Positions 43,324-52,148 of a stretch of DNA of 64,000 nt are shown here, piece after piece. Under the pieces are notes generated by a model. That model had not been told where the DNA came from. It saw only the letters and a program-made list of their open reading frames with translations, and did not search any database. Numbering within the stretch: the first letter of the stretch is position 1; the number at the start of each line of letters is the position of its first letter. The translations under genes and the position numbers were made by a program. Source of the stretch: Brevundimonas pishanensis (GTDB taxonomy: Bacteria > Pseudomonadota > Alphaproteobacteria > Caulobacterales > Caulobacteraceae); NCBI RefSeq assembly GCF_022750635.1, contig NZ_JAJKBG010000008.1, forward strand, positions 1 to 64,000, written 5' to 3'.

Positions 43324-44589
43324 TCAGTGGCGCAGGCGACGCTCGACAGAGTGCAAGGTCGAGCGCACGAACTCGGACGGGGGATCCGTCTCGGCCAGAA
43401 CCGTTTCCTTGATGGCGCGCGGCTCGCCGAACAAATGGCCCTGACCCAGCGGGACATCGAGGTCGAGGATGTCGACCACCTGACGCTCGGTCTCGACCAT
43501 TTCCGCGATCAGTTCGAGGCCGTAACGGCGGACCAGCGGGGCGAAGTCGGCGGCCTGAATGTCGGGCTTGCTCGGCAGCGGGACAGCACCGTCCATTTCG
43601 AGCAGTTGCTCGATCATCAGGTCGGCGGAAATCTTGAGGAAGCGCACGTCCGAACGTTGCAGGTCGGCGAAGTCGAGGTCCAGCGTCTGCACCTTGTCGA
43701 TGGAGAAGCGGAAGCCGAGGTCGGCCAGCTTGGCCATGTTGCGGGCTTCAGTAGCTCCGCGGGCCTCAAACACGGCCTGACCCAGTTCAAAGATCAGGGC
43801 ATCCTTCAGGTCGCGGTTCTGGCCAAGAAAATCCAGAAACTGGGGGAAGAAGGTCTCGTCGCCCAAGGACGCCATCGAGATGTTGCAGAACACGCCGACC
43901 TTGCGATCCTGACGACCCAGTCGGCGAACGATCTGCGCACAACGGAACAGCAGCAGGTTGTCGATGGCAGGGACCAGCCCTTCTTCCTCGGCAATCGACA
44001 TATATTCCGCGGGCGTCATGCTGTGGCCCGAGGCGTCGCGTAGGCGGGTGAAGGCCTCGTAATAGACGGTGCGGCGCTGGGGCAGGGTGACGATGGGTTG
44101 CAGGTAGAGGTCGACGCGACCCTCGGCGAGGGCATCATGCACGGTGGCAGGTGCGCCGTTGCCGTTCACCTTGCCGTTGGTGGCGCGAAGATCGGGCACG
44201 GCGGGATTGGCCAGACGCTCTTCGATGGAGGCGTTCATCTGCTGGACCATGTCTTCCAGCATGCGCACCTCGCCCGTCAGCGCATCGGTGCGCGACAGGG
44301 GGCCGCTCTCGATAGCCTGAGCCAGTTGGGTCAGCGCGCCCTGGGTGGATTCCATGGCATCGGCGAGCAGACGGTGGGCCTCTTTGACCTTGGCCAGTTC
44401 GCGACGCAGTTGGCGCTTGTCATTGACACTGGCGGCCAGCGCGCAGGTGGCACCCAGCAGGCCTAGAGTGCCGATGGCACCGGCGACACCGGCCCCTGCA
44501 CCCCATCCGGCGCGCCACAAGGTTGCCCCCACCGCCAGCGACAGGAAAAGGCAGCCAAAGAACAACAATCCGCCGGTGATCTTTTGCAT
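43324..44589 (-). CDS. tipF: TipF-like polar EAL protein, flagellar organiser
   Basis: A 421-residue membrane protein with two membrane segments (about 5-25 and 32-53), a coiled coil (about 55-130) and a C-terminal EAL domain (about 145-400). The domain keeps the fold but has degenerate catalytic motifs: EAF in place of EAL, ELGQ at the second acidic site and SIDKV where DDFG is expected. This combination matches TipF of Caulobacter, a cyclic-di-GMP receptor without activity that recruits the flagellar switch to the new pole. The symbol is given on architecture and context. A TTAAC half-site lies upstream. Confidence 0.8.
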   Translation of the reverse strand: MQKITGGLLFFGCLFLSLAVGATLWRAGWGAGAGVAGAIGTLGLLGATCALAASVNDKRQLRRELAKVKEAHRLLADAMESTQGALTQLAQAIESGPLSRTDALTGEVRMLEDMVQQMNASIEERLANPAVPDLRATNGKVNGNGAPATVHDALAEGRVDLYLQPIVTLPQRRTVYYEAFTRLRDASGHSMTPAEYMSIAEEEGLVPAIDNLLLFRCAQIVRRLGRQDRKVGVFCNISMASLGDETFFPQFLDFLGQNRDLKDALIFELGQAVFEARGATEARNMAKLADLGFRFSIDKVQTLDLDFADLQRSDVRFLKISADLMIEQLLEMDGAVPLPSKPDIQAADFAPLVRRYGLELIAEMVETERQVVDILDLDVPLGQGHLFGEPRAIKETVLAETDPPSEFVRSTLHSVERRLRH

Positions 44590-44705
44590 AGAGGCTGCGA
44601 TGACTTTCCTAGTGGATTGAGCGTGCTAACAAGGTAGCGAGGTTACGGCTTAACATCTCGCAACGAACCTAACAATCAAGCGAAGCCGTAAGGGGAGAAA
44701 ACTGA

Positions 44706-45476
44706 ATGGAACTGTTCGATTTAACCGGCAAGGTCGCTGTTGTTACCGGCTCGTCCAAGGGGATTGGCAAGGCGATTGCAGAACGGTTGGCGGACCATGG
44801 CGCAAAGGTCGTCATTTCATCTCGCAAGGCAGAACCCTGCGAGCAGGTGGCCAATGCTATCAACGATAAACACGGCGATACGCGTGCCATCGCCATTCCG
44901 GCCAATATCGCGTCGAAGGAAGATCTCCAGCGTCTGGTCGATGATACCCGCGCGACGTGGGGCCAGATCGATATTCTGGTCTGCAATGCTGCAACCAACC
45001 CCTATGCGGGTCCCATGTCGGGTATCGCCGACGAGCAGTTCAACAAGATCCTCCAGAACAACGTCGTTTCGAATCACTGGCTGATCCAGATGGTCGCGCC
45101 CGAGATGGTGGCGCGAAACGACGGTGCCATTCTGGTGATCTCGTCGATTGGCGGCCTGCGCGGCAACGCCGTCATCGGTGCCTACAATATCTCCAAGGCC
45201 GCCGACATGCAGTTGGTACGCAACCTAGCAGTCGAATACGGCCCCCATAATGTGCGCGTGAACTGCATCGCGCCGGGGCTGATCAAGACCGATTTCGCCC
45301 GCTATCTGTGGGAAACGCCCGAGATTCTGAAGACGGTCACCGACCCGGCACCTTTGAAAAGGATCGGATTGCCGGATGAAATTGCTGGCTCGGCAGTTTA
45401 TCTGTGCAGCCCCGCGTCGTCCTATGTCACAGGACAGACGCTTGTGGTTGATGGCGGAATGACGATTGCCTGGTGA
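44706..45476 (+). CDS. Short-chain dehydrogenase
   Basis: A 256-residue classical SDR with [25 protein letters not shown], catalytic Ser in [10 protein letters not shown] and YNISKAADM with Tyr and Lys. The C terminus, [22 protein letters not shown], is typical of the FabG-like group. Substrate unknown. Its stop overlaps the start of the next gene, an acyltransferase, suggesting an operon. Confidence 0.9.
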   Translation: MELFDLTGKVAVVTGSSKGIGKAIAERLADHGAKVVISSRKAEPCEQVANAINDKHGDTRAIAIPANIASKEDLQRLVDDTRATWGQIDILVCNAATNPYAGPMSGIADEQFNKILQNNVVSNHWLIQMVAPEMVARNDGAILVISSIGGLRGNAVIGAYNISKAADMQLVRNLAVEYGPHNVRVNCIAPGLIKTDFARYLWETPEILKTVTDPAPLKRIGLPDEIAGSAVYLCSPASSYVTGQTLVVDGGMTIAW

Positions 45477-46401
45477 GAATAAGCGTAAGGTGTCCTTCGG
45501 ACAGGACTTGAGCTGGCGACTGGAGTCGCTGGCGTTTCGGGGCCTGTTCGGTGGACTGCGTCTGATCGGCGTTGATGCCGCGTCCGCCTTTGGCGGCGCG
45601 GTGTTGCGCACGCTGGGGCCGATTACCGGTACCCACAAGACGGTTCTGCGGAATCTGAAGATCGCCTTCCCTGAAAAGACGGACGAGTGGCGTAAGCAGA
45701 TTGCCTATGAGCAATGGGAGCGCACCGGCCGCACCTTTGCCGAACTGGCAATCATGGACCGCCTGACGCCCGAGAGTGGCCGCGTTCAGGTTGTGGGTAT
45801 GGAGCGCTTGCATGCCGTGCGCGACAGCGGCAAGCCGGTCGTGTTTATCTCAGGCCATATCGCCAGCTTTGAAGTGATGTCGGCTCTGATCCTGCACGCG
45901 GGCGTGCCGTGCCAGATCACCTATCGTCCGGCCAATAACCCTTATGTCGAAGAGCAGATGCGCGCCGCGCGGGCCCGCTATGGCATCCGCCTATTTGCGC
46001 CCAAGGGGGACGGCACGCGCGAGCTGGTGAAGGGTATGAAGAACGGCGACTCGATCGCCCTGCTGGTCGACCAGAAATACAACGAAGGCCCCGAGGTCGA
46101 GTTCTTCGGCCAGCCTGTTAACGCTTCGCCCGGTGCTGCGCGTCTGGCAGCTAAGTTCGGCACGGTGATGGTCCCGCTGTCGGTGGTGCGCCTGAAGGGT
46201 GCAAACTTCCGCGTAACCGTGCACGAGGCGATTGAAATCCCCGATACGGGCGACAAGAACGCCGACATTCTGGCCGGCATTCAGGCTGCTAACCGCTTTG
46301 TCGAAGACCGTGTGCGCGAAAAACCGGAAGACTGGTTCTGGGTCCACAAACGTTGGCCCCAAAAGGTATATGACGCGCTGAAAGCCCGCGAGCAGGCTTG
46401 A
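45466..46401 (+). CDS. Lipid A acyltransferase of the LpxL/HtrB family
   Basis: A 311-residue acyltransferase of the LpxL/LpxM family, which adds a secondary acyl chain to lipid A at the inner membrane. The catalytic HX4E motif is HIASFE at residues 131-136, followed by [18 protein letters not shown] and other family motifs. The N terminus has a hydrophobic membrane-anchor stretch. The TTG start at 45466 overlaps the preceding gene; GTG at 45490 is an alternative. The lipid A genes at 56.7-61.6 kb are 10 kb away. Confidence 0.88.
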   Translation: MPGENKRKVSFGQDLSWRLESLAFRGLFGGLRLIGVDAASAFGGAVLRTLGPITGTHKTVLRNLKIAFPEKTDEWRKQIAYEQWERTGRTFAELAIMDRLTPESGRVQVVGMERLHAVRDSGKPVVFISGHIASFEVMSALILHAGVPCQITYRPANNPYVEEQMRAARARYGIRLFAPKGDGTRELVKGMKNGDSIALLVDQKYNEGPEVEFFGQPVNASPGAARLAAKFGTVMVPLSVVRLKGANFRVTVHEAIEIPDTGDKNADILAGIQAANRFVEDRVREKPEDWFWVHKRWPQKVYDALKAREQA

Positions 46402-46402
46402 T

Positions 46403-46900
46403 CTAGCTGCGCTGGATGTCCGTTGCGCGGCGGAACGGGCCGTCGTGGTCCAGTCGGTGGGTCCGGCGGCGATCCGGCCCGAAGAAGTCGTCGGAACGCA
46501 CAAACGGACGCGGTCTCAGGATGATGGCTTCCAGCCGTTTCATCAGCGCCTGGATCATAACCGGCTTGGCCACGAACTCGTTGACGCCCGCATCGCGCGC
46601 GTCCGTCACGCGGAACAGTTCGGAATGGCCCGTCATCATCACAATGGGCAAATAGGGGTTGGGGCTGTCCTCGTCCCAACGGATGGATCGTGTGAACTGC
46701 ACGCCGTCCATCGGCTGCATTCGAAAATCGACGATGGCAATATCGATGGCCTGTTCGCGCAGGATCTCCAGGGCCTGAGTGCCGTCCTCCGCTTCACTGA
46801 GGCGGCCAATGCCGATGGATTTCAGCATAGCAGCCACGATCGAACGCATGTTGGCGTTGTCGTCGACGAGCAGGAGATGGAGGGTACCGAGCGGACTCAT
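46403..46900 (-). CDS. Response regulator, receiver domain only
   Basis: A 165-residue response regulator with a receiver domain in residues 8-125: acidic pair in LLLVDDNANMRS, phospho-Asp in AIVDFRMQPMDG, Thr in MMTGH and Lys in VAKPV. A 40-residue Arg-rich tail follows but no DNA-binding domain. The ATG overlaps the stop of the upstream gene by 4 bp (ATGA), so it is translationally coupled to the DUF2093 gene. Cognate kinase unknown. Confidence 0.9.
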   Translation of the reverse strand: MSPLGTLHLLLVDDNANMRSIVAAMLKSIGIGRLSEAEDGTQALEILREQAIDIAIVDFRMQPMDGVQFTRSIRWDEDSPNPYLPIVMMTGHSELFRVTDARDAGVNEFVAKPVMIQALMKRLEAIILRPRPFVRSDDFFGPDRRRTHRLDHDGPFRRATDIQRS

Positions 46901-47118
46901 GCAGAAGGCTGGATCGCCGCTGTATCCGCACCGGTCGCTTTCAAGAACTCGAGCGGGCCGACATAGGCTTCCTGACGGGCCGCGGACCAATAGCGTAGCG
47001 CCGGAAGCGCAATAGCCTGACCCGTCACCGCACAGCGCACGAATGTTCCGCCATTCAGGACTGCGAATTCACCGTCACCATAGTGCAAGGTGGCTTGTGA
47101 CGCGGGGGCAGCGTTCAT
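46897..47118 (-). CDS. DUF2093 protein
   Basis: A 73-residue small protein with the family pattern YGDGEFAVLNGGTFVRCAVTG and LRYWSAARQEAYVG. DUF2093 proteins are short and of unknown function in alphaproteobacteria. The stop codon overlaps the response-regulator start by 4 bp, suggesting a joint operon. It lies 103 bp downstream of xseA on the same strand. Confidence 0.8.
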   Translation of the reverse strand: MNAAPASQATLHYGDGEFAVLNGGTFVRCAVTGQAIALPALRYWSAARQEAYVGPLEFLKATGADTAAIQPSA

Positions 47119-47221
47119 GTCTCAGGGGCATCCGTTTGGGAGGCGGGTGGGGAATCACTGCCTCTGCATATCGCTGGTTTGAGATATTCAGACAACAGCA
47201 ACGCTTCAAGCCCCGAACCGG

Positions 47222-48715
47222 TCAGAACAGGGTGCCTTGATCGCTTGGCGAGGGTTTGGGCTTTGGCGCGGACTTGGGAGCAAGAGGGGTGGGCGGCGCA
47301 GATGGCGTGACCGTGCCAGGACCGGAGGTGCCGACAGTCGCGTCACGCTGACCGTCTCCGAACACCAGCGAGACGTGCTGACCCTCGGTGAGCTTATGCG
47401 CCGAGGTGATCCATTGACCCTCGGCATCTTCTACGCGGGCAAAGCCGGGCTTGGGACGCGACGGGTCTAGGTTCGTCAGTGCGCGCGACAGAGCCGCAAG
47501 GCGCTCGGAGTCTCGCTGAAGGCGGCGTTCGATAGCGGGACGGAAGCGGGCCTCGATGGCGTGGAGGCGGTCGCTGCGGCGCTCGATCGGACGGTGCAGG
47601 ATCGAAGGCGACAGGCGCGCGGCGACGCGGGTCAGGCGCTGTTCGTGCACACTGGCGTTGCGGTGCAAGGCAGAGCCAAGGCGGCTGGACGCATGGTCCA
47701 GGCGCTGTTGGGGCAGGGCCAAAAGATCTTCGGGGCGCGTCGGCAGACCACGGGCCACCGACAGCAGTCGCGTGCGGCGATCATCCAGCAAACGCGCACC
47801 ACAGCGGCGCAGGCGGGCCTCATAGTCCGCCAGTCCCCACTGAAGCTCGGCCAGCACTGGCGTGGCGATTTCGGCGGCACCGGTAGGCGTCGGCGCGCGT
47901 CGGTCCGATACGAAGTCGATCAGGGTGGTGTCTGTCTCGTGCCCGACCGCAGAAATAATCGGGATGCGTGCGTCCGCCACGGTGCGGGCGAGGTTCTCGT
48001 CGTTGAAACCCCAGAGGTCTTCGACCGAACCACCGCCGCGCGCGACGATCAGCAGGTCGGGACGAGGGATCGGGCCGTCCGGTGTCATGGCGTCAAAGCC
48101 ACGCACGGCGTTTGCAACTTGTTTGGCGGCGGCGTCGCCCTGAACAATGACCGGCCAGACGATCACGCGGCAGGGCCAGCGGTCGCTGATCCGGTGCAGG
48201 ATGTCACGGATAACCGCGCCGGTCGGGCTGGTAATGACGCCGATGGTGGCAGGGAACTGGGGCAGGGGCTTTTTGCGCGACGGCTCGAACAGGCCCTCTT
48301 CGCGCAGACGAGTCTTGATGCGTTCCAGTTGCGCCAGCAGCGCACCGGCCCCCGCAGGCTCCATGCTCTCGATGACGATCTGGTAGGACGACCGTGCCGG
48401 ATAGGACGTGATCTTGCCTGTGACGATGACTTCTAGACCGGTTTCGGGCTGGGCACCGAGGGTGCGCACCACGCCCTTCCAGATCACGCCGTCGATGGCG
48501 GCTTTGTCGTCCTTCAGCGTCAGATAGACGTGGCCAGACGAGTGGCGTGTGACCTTGGAAATCTCGCCACGGATCCTGACGTGGCCGAAGCGGTCCTCGA
48601 GCGTACGCTTGAGCGCGAAACTCAGCTCGGAGATCGACAGGGGCGGGTTGTTGTCGCGCGCGGGTGCCTGCTCCTGAGGAGCGGCGCCTTCAAAAGCGTA
48701 GTCGTCGGAATCCAT
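47222..48715 (-). CDS. xseA: Exodeoxyribonuclease VII large subunit
   Basis: A 497-residue XseA, the catalytic subunit of the exonuclease that processes single-stranded DNA. The N-terminal OB fold (about 25-125) is followed by the nuclease domain with [33 protein letters not shown] and [28 protein letters not shown], then the long helical region and a variable Pro-rich tail. xseB is not in this window. Length and motifs are normal. Confidence 0.96.
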   Translation of the reverse strand: MDSDDYAFEGAAPQEQAPARDNNPPLSISELSFALKRTLEDRFGHVRIRGEISKVTRHSSGHVYLTLKDDKAAIDGVIWKGVVRTLGAQPETGLEVIVTGKITSYPARSSYQIVIESMEPAGAGALLAQLERIKTRLREEGLFEPSRKKPLPQFPATIGVITSPTGAVIRDILHRISDRWPCRVIVWPVIVQGDAAAKQVANAVRGFDAMTPDGPIPRPDLLIVARGGGSVEDLWGFNDENLARTVADARIPIISAVGHETDTTLIDFVSDRRAPTPTGAAEIATPVLAELQWGLADYEARLRRCGARLLDDRRTRLLSVARGLPTRPEDLLALPQQRLDHASSRLGSALHRNASVHEQRLTRVAARLSPSILHRPIERRSDRLHAIEARFRPAIERRLQRDSERLAALSRALTNLDPSRPKPGFARVEDAEGQWITSAHKLTEGQHVSLVFGDGQRDATVGTSGPGTVTPSAPPTPLAPKSAPKPKPSPSDQGTLF

Positions 48716-48809
48716 GCCCGGACCTTAGCGCCTCAAGCACGCGGCGGGAACGCTCAGAATGCGGCTTCGTTACCTTAGTGAGTGGCAAAGCTGCCGAAAG
48801 GGCTGTGAA

Positions 48810-49247
48810 ATGAAGACTTCGATGTTGGCCATGGCCGTTACGGCCGCTGTAACCTTGACCCTGGGCGCGTGCGATAATCGCACTGACGACGTGGTGCGTG
48901 CACCGGCACCTGACATGGCACCGGAGCGCGTGACGCGTGAAGAGGCCAAGGTGGCCACCGGTGAAGCCGCACTGGCGCTGGGCATGACCCGCAAGGCTCT
49001 GGAAGATGCCGATATCGTCAATGCGGCGGGGCAGGATCTGGGTGATGTCGAGTCGCTGGTGACCAATGCCACCGGAACGGCGACCCATCTGGTGGTCGAA
49101 CTGGAGGGGCCGTCCGACACCGAAGTTCTGCTGCCGCTGGCTCAGGTGGAGGCGGAAAAACGCACCGACGGCAGAAGCCCCAACCTCGTCACCCGCCTGA
49201 CTGCTGCGGAATTGGCCGCTTTGCCGCGCTATAATCCGCCACGTTAA
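48810..49247 (+). CDS. PRC-barrel-like lipoprotein
   Basis: A 145-residue lipoprotein with lipobox TLGAC (Cys21). The C-terminal half has a PRC-barrel-like pattern (DIVNAAGQDLGDVESLVTNATGTATHLVVEL). The family binds small molecules or proteins at the envelope. The start at 48810 follows AAAGG; an upstream start at 48759 would add residues before the signal peptide. It lies 37 bp ahead of purD but is probably unrelated. Confidence 0.72.
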   Translation: MKTSMLAMAVTAAVTLTLGACDNRTDDVVRAPAPDMAPERVTREEAKVATGEAALALGMTRKALEDADIVNAAGQDLGDVESLVTNATGTATHLVVELEGPSDTEVLLPLAQVEAEKRTDGRSPNLVTRLTAAELAALPRYNPPR

Positions 49248-49284
49248 TCTTGACCTGACTCATCAGGTCCCTCATTCCGGCGTT

Positions 49285-50562
49285 ATGAATATTTTGCTCG
49301 TCGGTTCGGGAGGGCGCGAGCACGCCCTGGCCTGGAAAATCGCCCAGTCGCCGCGCGCTTCGCGGCTCGTCATTGCGCCCGGCAACCCCGGTATGGCGCA
49401 ACTCGGCGAGCTGCGCGGCGACGTAAAGGCGACCGATGTCAACGCGCTGGTGGCTCTGGCGCAGGAAATCTCGGCTGATCTGGTCGTCGTTGGGCCCGAG
49501 GCCGCGCTGGCCGAAGGTCTGGCCGACCAGTTGGAGGGTCTGGGCATTCCGTGCTTTGGCCCGTCGGCCAAGGCGGCGCAGTTGGAAACCTCGAAAGCCT
49601 TCTCCAAGGCGTTTCTTGCCCGTCACAACATCCCGACCGCAGGCTATGGCGTTTACGAGAACGTCGAAGAGGCCAAGGCGGCATTGGCGAACTATAGCGC
49701 CCCCTACGTCATCAAGGCCGACGGTCTTGCCGCAGGCAAGGGCGTCGCCATCAGCCCTGACCGCAAGGACGCCGAGATCGAGATCGAGCGTATGCTGGGC
49801 GGCCGTTTCGGCAGCGCCGGTTCGCGCGTAGTGATCGAAGAGTTCATGGACGGTGAGGAGGGCAGCCTGTTTGCCCTGTCCGACGGCAAGCGCGCCGTAC
49901 TGTTCGGCGGTGCGCAGGATCACAAACGCGCCTTTGACGGCGATGCCGGTCCGAACACCGGCGGCATGGGGGCCTATTCGCCCGCGCCGGTCTTCACCGC
50001 AGATTTCGTCAAAAAGGCCAATGATCTGGTCGTCCAGCCGACCATCCAGAAGATGGCCGATGAAGGCACTCCCTATAAGGGCGTTCTGTATGCTGGTCTG
50101 ATGGCGACGAGCGAAGGCCCGAAAGTGGTCGAGTTCAACGCCCGTTTCGGTGATCCGGAATGTCAGGTGCTGATGATGCGCTTTGACGGCGATATCGTCC
50201 CGCTGCTGCTGGCCTGCGCCAAGGGCGATGTGACCCAGGTACCGCAGCCGCAGTTCAAGCCCGGTGTTGTTATCACCGTCGTTATGGCGGCCAAAGGCTA
50301 TCCGGACAGCCCGCTGGAAGGCTCGATCATTCGGGGCGCCGAGCAGGACTTTGGTCCGAATGTGCAAGTCTTCCATGCTGGCACCAAACGCCGCGATGAC
50401 GGGCAGTTGGTTGCCGCAGGTGGTCGCGTTCTGAACGTCTGCGCCTATGGCAAGGACGTGACCGAAGCACGAGAGCGTGCCTATGAGGCTGTTGCAAAGA
50501 TCGACTGGCCCGGCGGCTTCTACCGGACCGATATCGGCTGGCGCGCTCTGGGCCGCGAATAG
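49285..50562 (+). CDS. purD: Phosphoribosylamine-glycine ligase
   Basis: A 425-residue GAR synthetase of purine biosynthesis, adding glycine to phosphoribosylamine with ATP. The ATP-grasp fold is recognisable from LVGSGGREHALAWKIAQSP, KADGLAAGKGV, PNTGGMGAYSPAP and EFNARFGDPECQVLMMR. It is full length and ends at a strong terminator. No riboswitch is visible upstream. Confidence 0.98.
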   Translation: MNILLVGSGGREHALAWKIAQSPRASRLVIAPGNPGMAQLGELRGDVKATDVNALVALAQEISADLVVVGPEAALAEGLADQLEGLGIPCFGPSAKAAQLETSKAFSKAFLARHNIPTAGYGVYENVEEAKAALANYSAPYVIKADGLAAGKGVAISPDRKDAEIEIERMLGGRFGSAGSRVVIEEFMDGEEGSLFALSDGKRAVLFGGAQDHKRAFDGDAGPNTGGMGAYSPAPVFTADFVKKANDLVVQPTIQKMADEGTPYKGVLYAGLMATSEGPKVVEFNARFGDPECQVLMMRFDGDIVPLLLACAKGDVTQVPQPQFKPGVVITVVMAAKGYPDSPLEGSIIRGAEQDFGPNVQVFHAGTKRRDDGQLVAAGGRVLNVCAYGKDVTEARERAYEAVAKIDWPGGFYRTDIGWRALGRE

Positions 50563-50568
50563 GATTTT

Positions 50569-50596
50569 AGGGGAAGGTTTCGCCCTTCCCCTTTTT
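50569..50596. terminator. Terminator after purD
   Basis: GGGGAAGG (50570-50577) pairs with CCTTCCCC (50584-50591) around TTTCGC, followed by TTTTT. It separates purD from the convergent L,D-transpeptidase gene. Confidence 0.92.
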
Positions 50597-50598
50597 CT

Positions 50599-51288
50599 TT
50601 AGTTCATCGCGAACAGAAGCCTGCCTTCGCCCATGCGTTCTCGCAGGGCAGTCAGATCGGCATGGCTGCACGAGAAGCAGCCGTAGGAGCGACCCAACTT
50701 GCCTTCACGCGACAGGAACGCCGGATCGGCGTAGTCGGCACCGTGAACGATGATGGCGCGTTCGCGGGCAAGGTTGTTGGAATACTCCAGCCCGTCCAGC
50801 AGCACGTTCGGCCCTTGCTGCGGCCCCCACGAAGGACCCGCGGTGACGTAGGTGCCCAGCGAGGACATGTGGCTGTCAGGCTGGTTGGAGAAACGTTCGG
50901 CATAGCCGCTGTGGCTCGGATCGGATCCCCGACCATGGCTGGTACGGTATGAGGTCACCCATCCGCCCAGCAAATCAACCTCGTACAGGCGGTCGGAACC
51001 CGAGAATTTCTGGAAGTCGACCAGATACATGCGGTCACGCTGGGTTATGCGGTGACCATGGGAATCCATAGCCTGACGCGCGCGGTCCAGAAGGTCACGT
51101 CGCACGATGTTGTAGGGATCGATTACAACCTGTGGACGAGCCGGGGCCGCATAGGCTGCCAGATCCGGACGGGGTATGCGCGGCGGCGGGGCAGGTGCCA
51201 GTTGGGGCGTTGGTGGTGCAGAGGCGGTTGCGCACCCTGCCAAGGCAATAGAGCCTCCGAAAATCAAACCCCGACGAGAAATCTGCAC
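50599..51288 (-). CDS. L,D-transpeptidase catalytic-domain lipoprotein
   Basis: A 229-residue murein L,D-transpeptidase-like protein of the YkuD_2 type. The N terminus has a twin-arginine-like SRRGLIFGG followed by a lipobox ALAGC (Cys19), so it is probably a Tat-exported lipoprotein. The catalytic region has SHGRGSDPSHSGYAERFSN, IVHGADYA and GRSYGCFSCS, where the Cys is the nucleophile. It probably modifies or cross-links peptidoglycan. It is convergent with purD. Confidence 0.88.
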   Translation of the reverse strand: MQISRRGLIFGGSIALAGCATASAPPTPQLAPAPPPRIPRPDLAAYAAPARPQVVIDPYNIVRRDLLDRARQAMDSHGHRITQRDRMYLVDFQKFSGSDRLYEVDLLGGWVTSYRTSHGRGSDPSHSGYAERFSNQPDSHMSSLGTYVTAGPSWGPQQGPNVLLDGLEYSNNLARERAIIVHGADYADPAFLSREGKLGRSYGCFSCSHADLTALRERMGEGRLLFAMN

Positions 51289-51617
51289 GCGTCCATCCCT
51301 TAGATTGATGGCTGAGGAGCCGTGAAAAAGGGGTCTTGTGCCGATTTAAGCAAGCTGAGCCGTAGATTTTAATCGAGCCCGTTCAGAATTCGCGGGTCGA
51401 TCATGGCACCAATTTGAGCGCGGCCATAAACCAGATTTCATGGGTTCAATCCCGTCTGCTGGTGGTTATGGGCGGGGTCGAAGGCTCAGTTGCTTAGTCA
51501 ATCTTAACCATTGAGACTGGAGTGTGGCACCAGGAACGTTGGTTTAACTTTTGCGTGATGAGGGAACCCCTTGGCAAATCTGCTACGCTAGGTTGTCTCC
51601 CCACTATCGGACCGAAT
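51289..51617. other. Intergenic region holding a long RNA-like rod
   Basis: This 329-bp gap between divergent genes has no supported ORF. Most of it is taken up by the nested inverted-repeat structure described at 51346-51497. A small hairpin AGTCAAT/ATTGAGACT follows at 51496-51518. The promoters of both flanking genes should also be here. Confidence 0.45.
51346..51497. ncRNA. Candidate structured RNA (152 nt rod)
   Basis: Three coaxial helices nest in order. The outer helix pairs 51346-51361 with 51483-51497 (13 Watson-Crick pairs plus two end pairs, one bulged G at 51354). The middle one pairs 51373-51381 with 51473-51481 (eight pairs, one mismatch). The inner pairs 51424-51434 with 51459-51471 and closes on a stem-loop at 51440-51455 with apex TTCAAT. 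An 11-base internal loop and a 42-base bulge lie on one side. Overall length and asymmetry recall 6S RNA, but I cannot confirm the family or the strand. No tRNA fits. Confidence 0.4.
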
Positions 51618-52148
51618 ATGTCGACTGCATTTAACCGTCTCCCCACCTATTCCATGCTGACCGGCGTATGTGCTCTGGCGCTGGCCCTTTCAGGATGCAG
51701 CGCGGGGGCCGAGCTAAAGATTGATCGCGCGCCTGTAACCTCTGCAGCGATCGAGGGCGTGCACTTCATCACCAAAGAAGCCGACGAGCGTGCCTCTGCG
51801 GCGTTGAAGACGGCCTTGGCCGATGGACGCGGCGTCGTCGAAGGCGACAACTGGCATGTGCTAGCCACCCTCGCCGTGCGTCCTGCCGATGTGGGGACGT
51901 TTTCGGATGTGGATGCGCGCGAGGGCGAATGGGCCGAGACCCCGCGTGTGCGTGGTGCACGCCGGGAGCCGGGCCTGCACGTGCTGACCGCTGTAGCGAC
52001 GCGCGCGGACGGTACGGACAAACGCGTGGTGCGTGTGTCGGGCCGTGGGCCGGTGGACCATACGCCCGATACGCTGCTGACAGCTTTGGCGAGGCTGGCT
52101 GCCGATGCCTTGATCAATGGCGAACGGGCCAGCCCTGATAACCTTTAA
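51618..52148 (+). CDS. Unknown 176-residue lipoprotein
   Basis: A lipoprotein with signal peptide ending LALSGC (Cys24). The mature part has no recognised domain; it is Ala/Thr/Arg-rich with alternating strands (NWHVLATLAVRPADVGTF and GLHVLTAVATRADGTDKRVVRVSGRGP). The ATG at 51618 was chosen as the first that gives a proper signal peptide. It is convergent with the CHASE2 kinase and shares the stop tetranucleotide TTAA with it. Function unknown. Confidence 0.7.
   Translation: MSTAFNRLPTYSMLTGVCALALALSGCSAGAELKIDRAPVTSAAIEGVHFITKEADERASAALKTALADGRGVVEGDNWHVLATLAVRPADVGTFSDVDAREGEWAETPRVRGARREPGLHVLTAVATRADGTDKRVVRVSGRGPVDHTPDTLLTALARLAADALINGERASPDNL

Noticed and set aside
51440-51455. T-arm-like stem-loop (ATGGG TTCAAT CCCGT) suggesting a tRNA
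   Set aside because: The loop has six bases, not seven, and no acceptor, D or anticodon arm can be placed around it. It is better explained as the tip of the long rod.
51525-51545. TGGCAC suggesting a sigma-54 promoter
   Set aside because: The spacing to any GC dinucleotide does not fit the -24/-12 rule.
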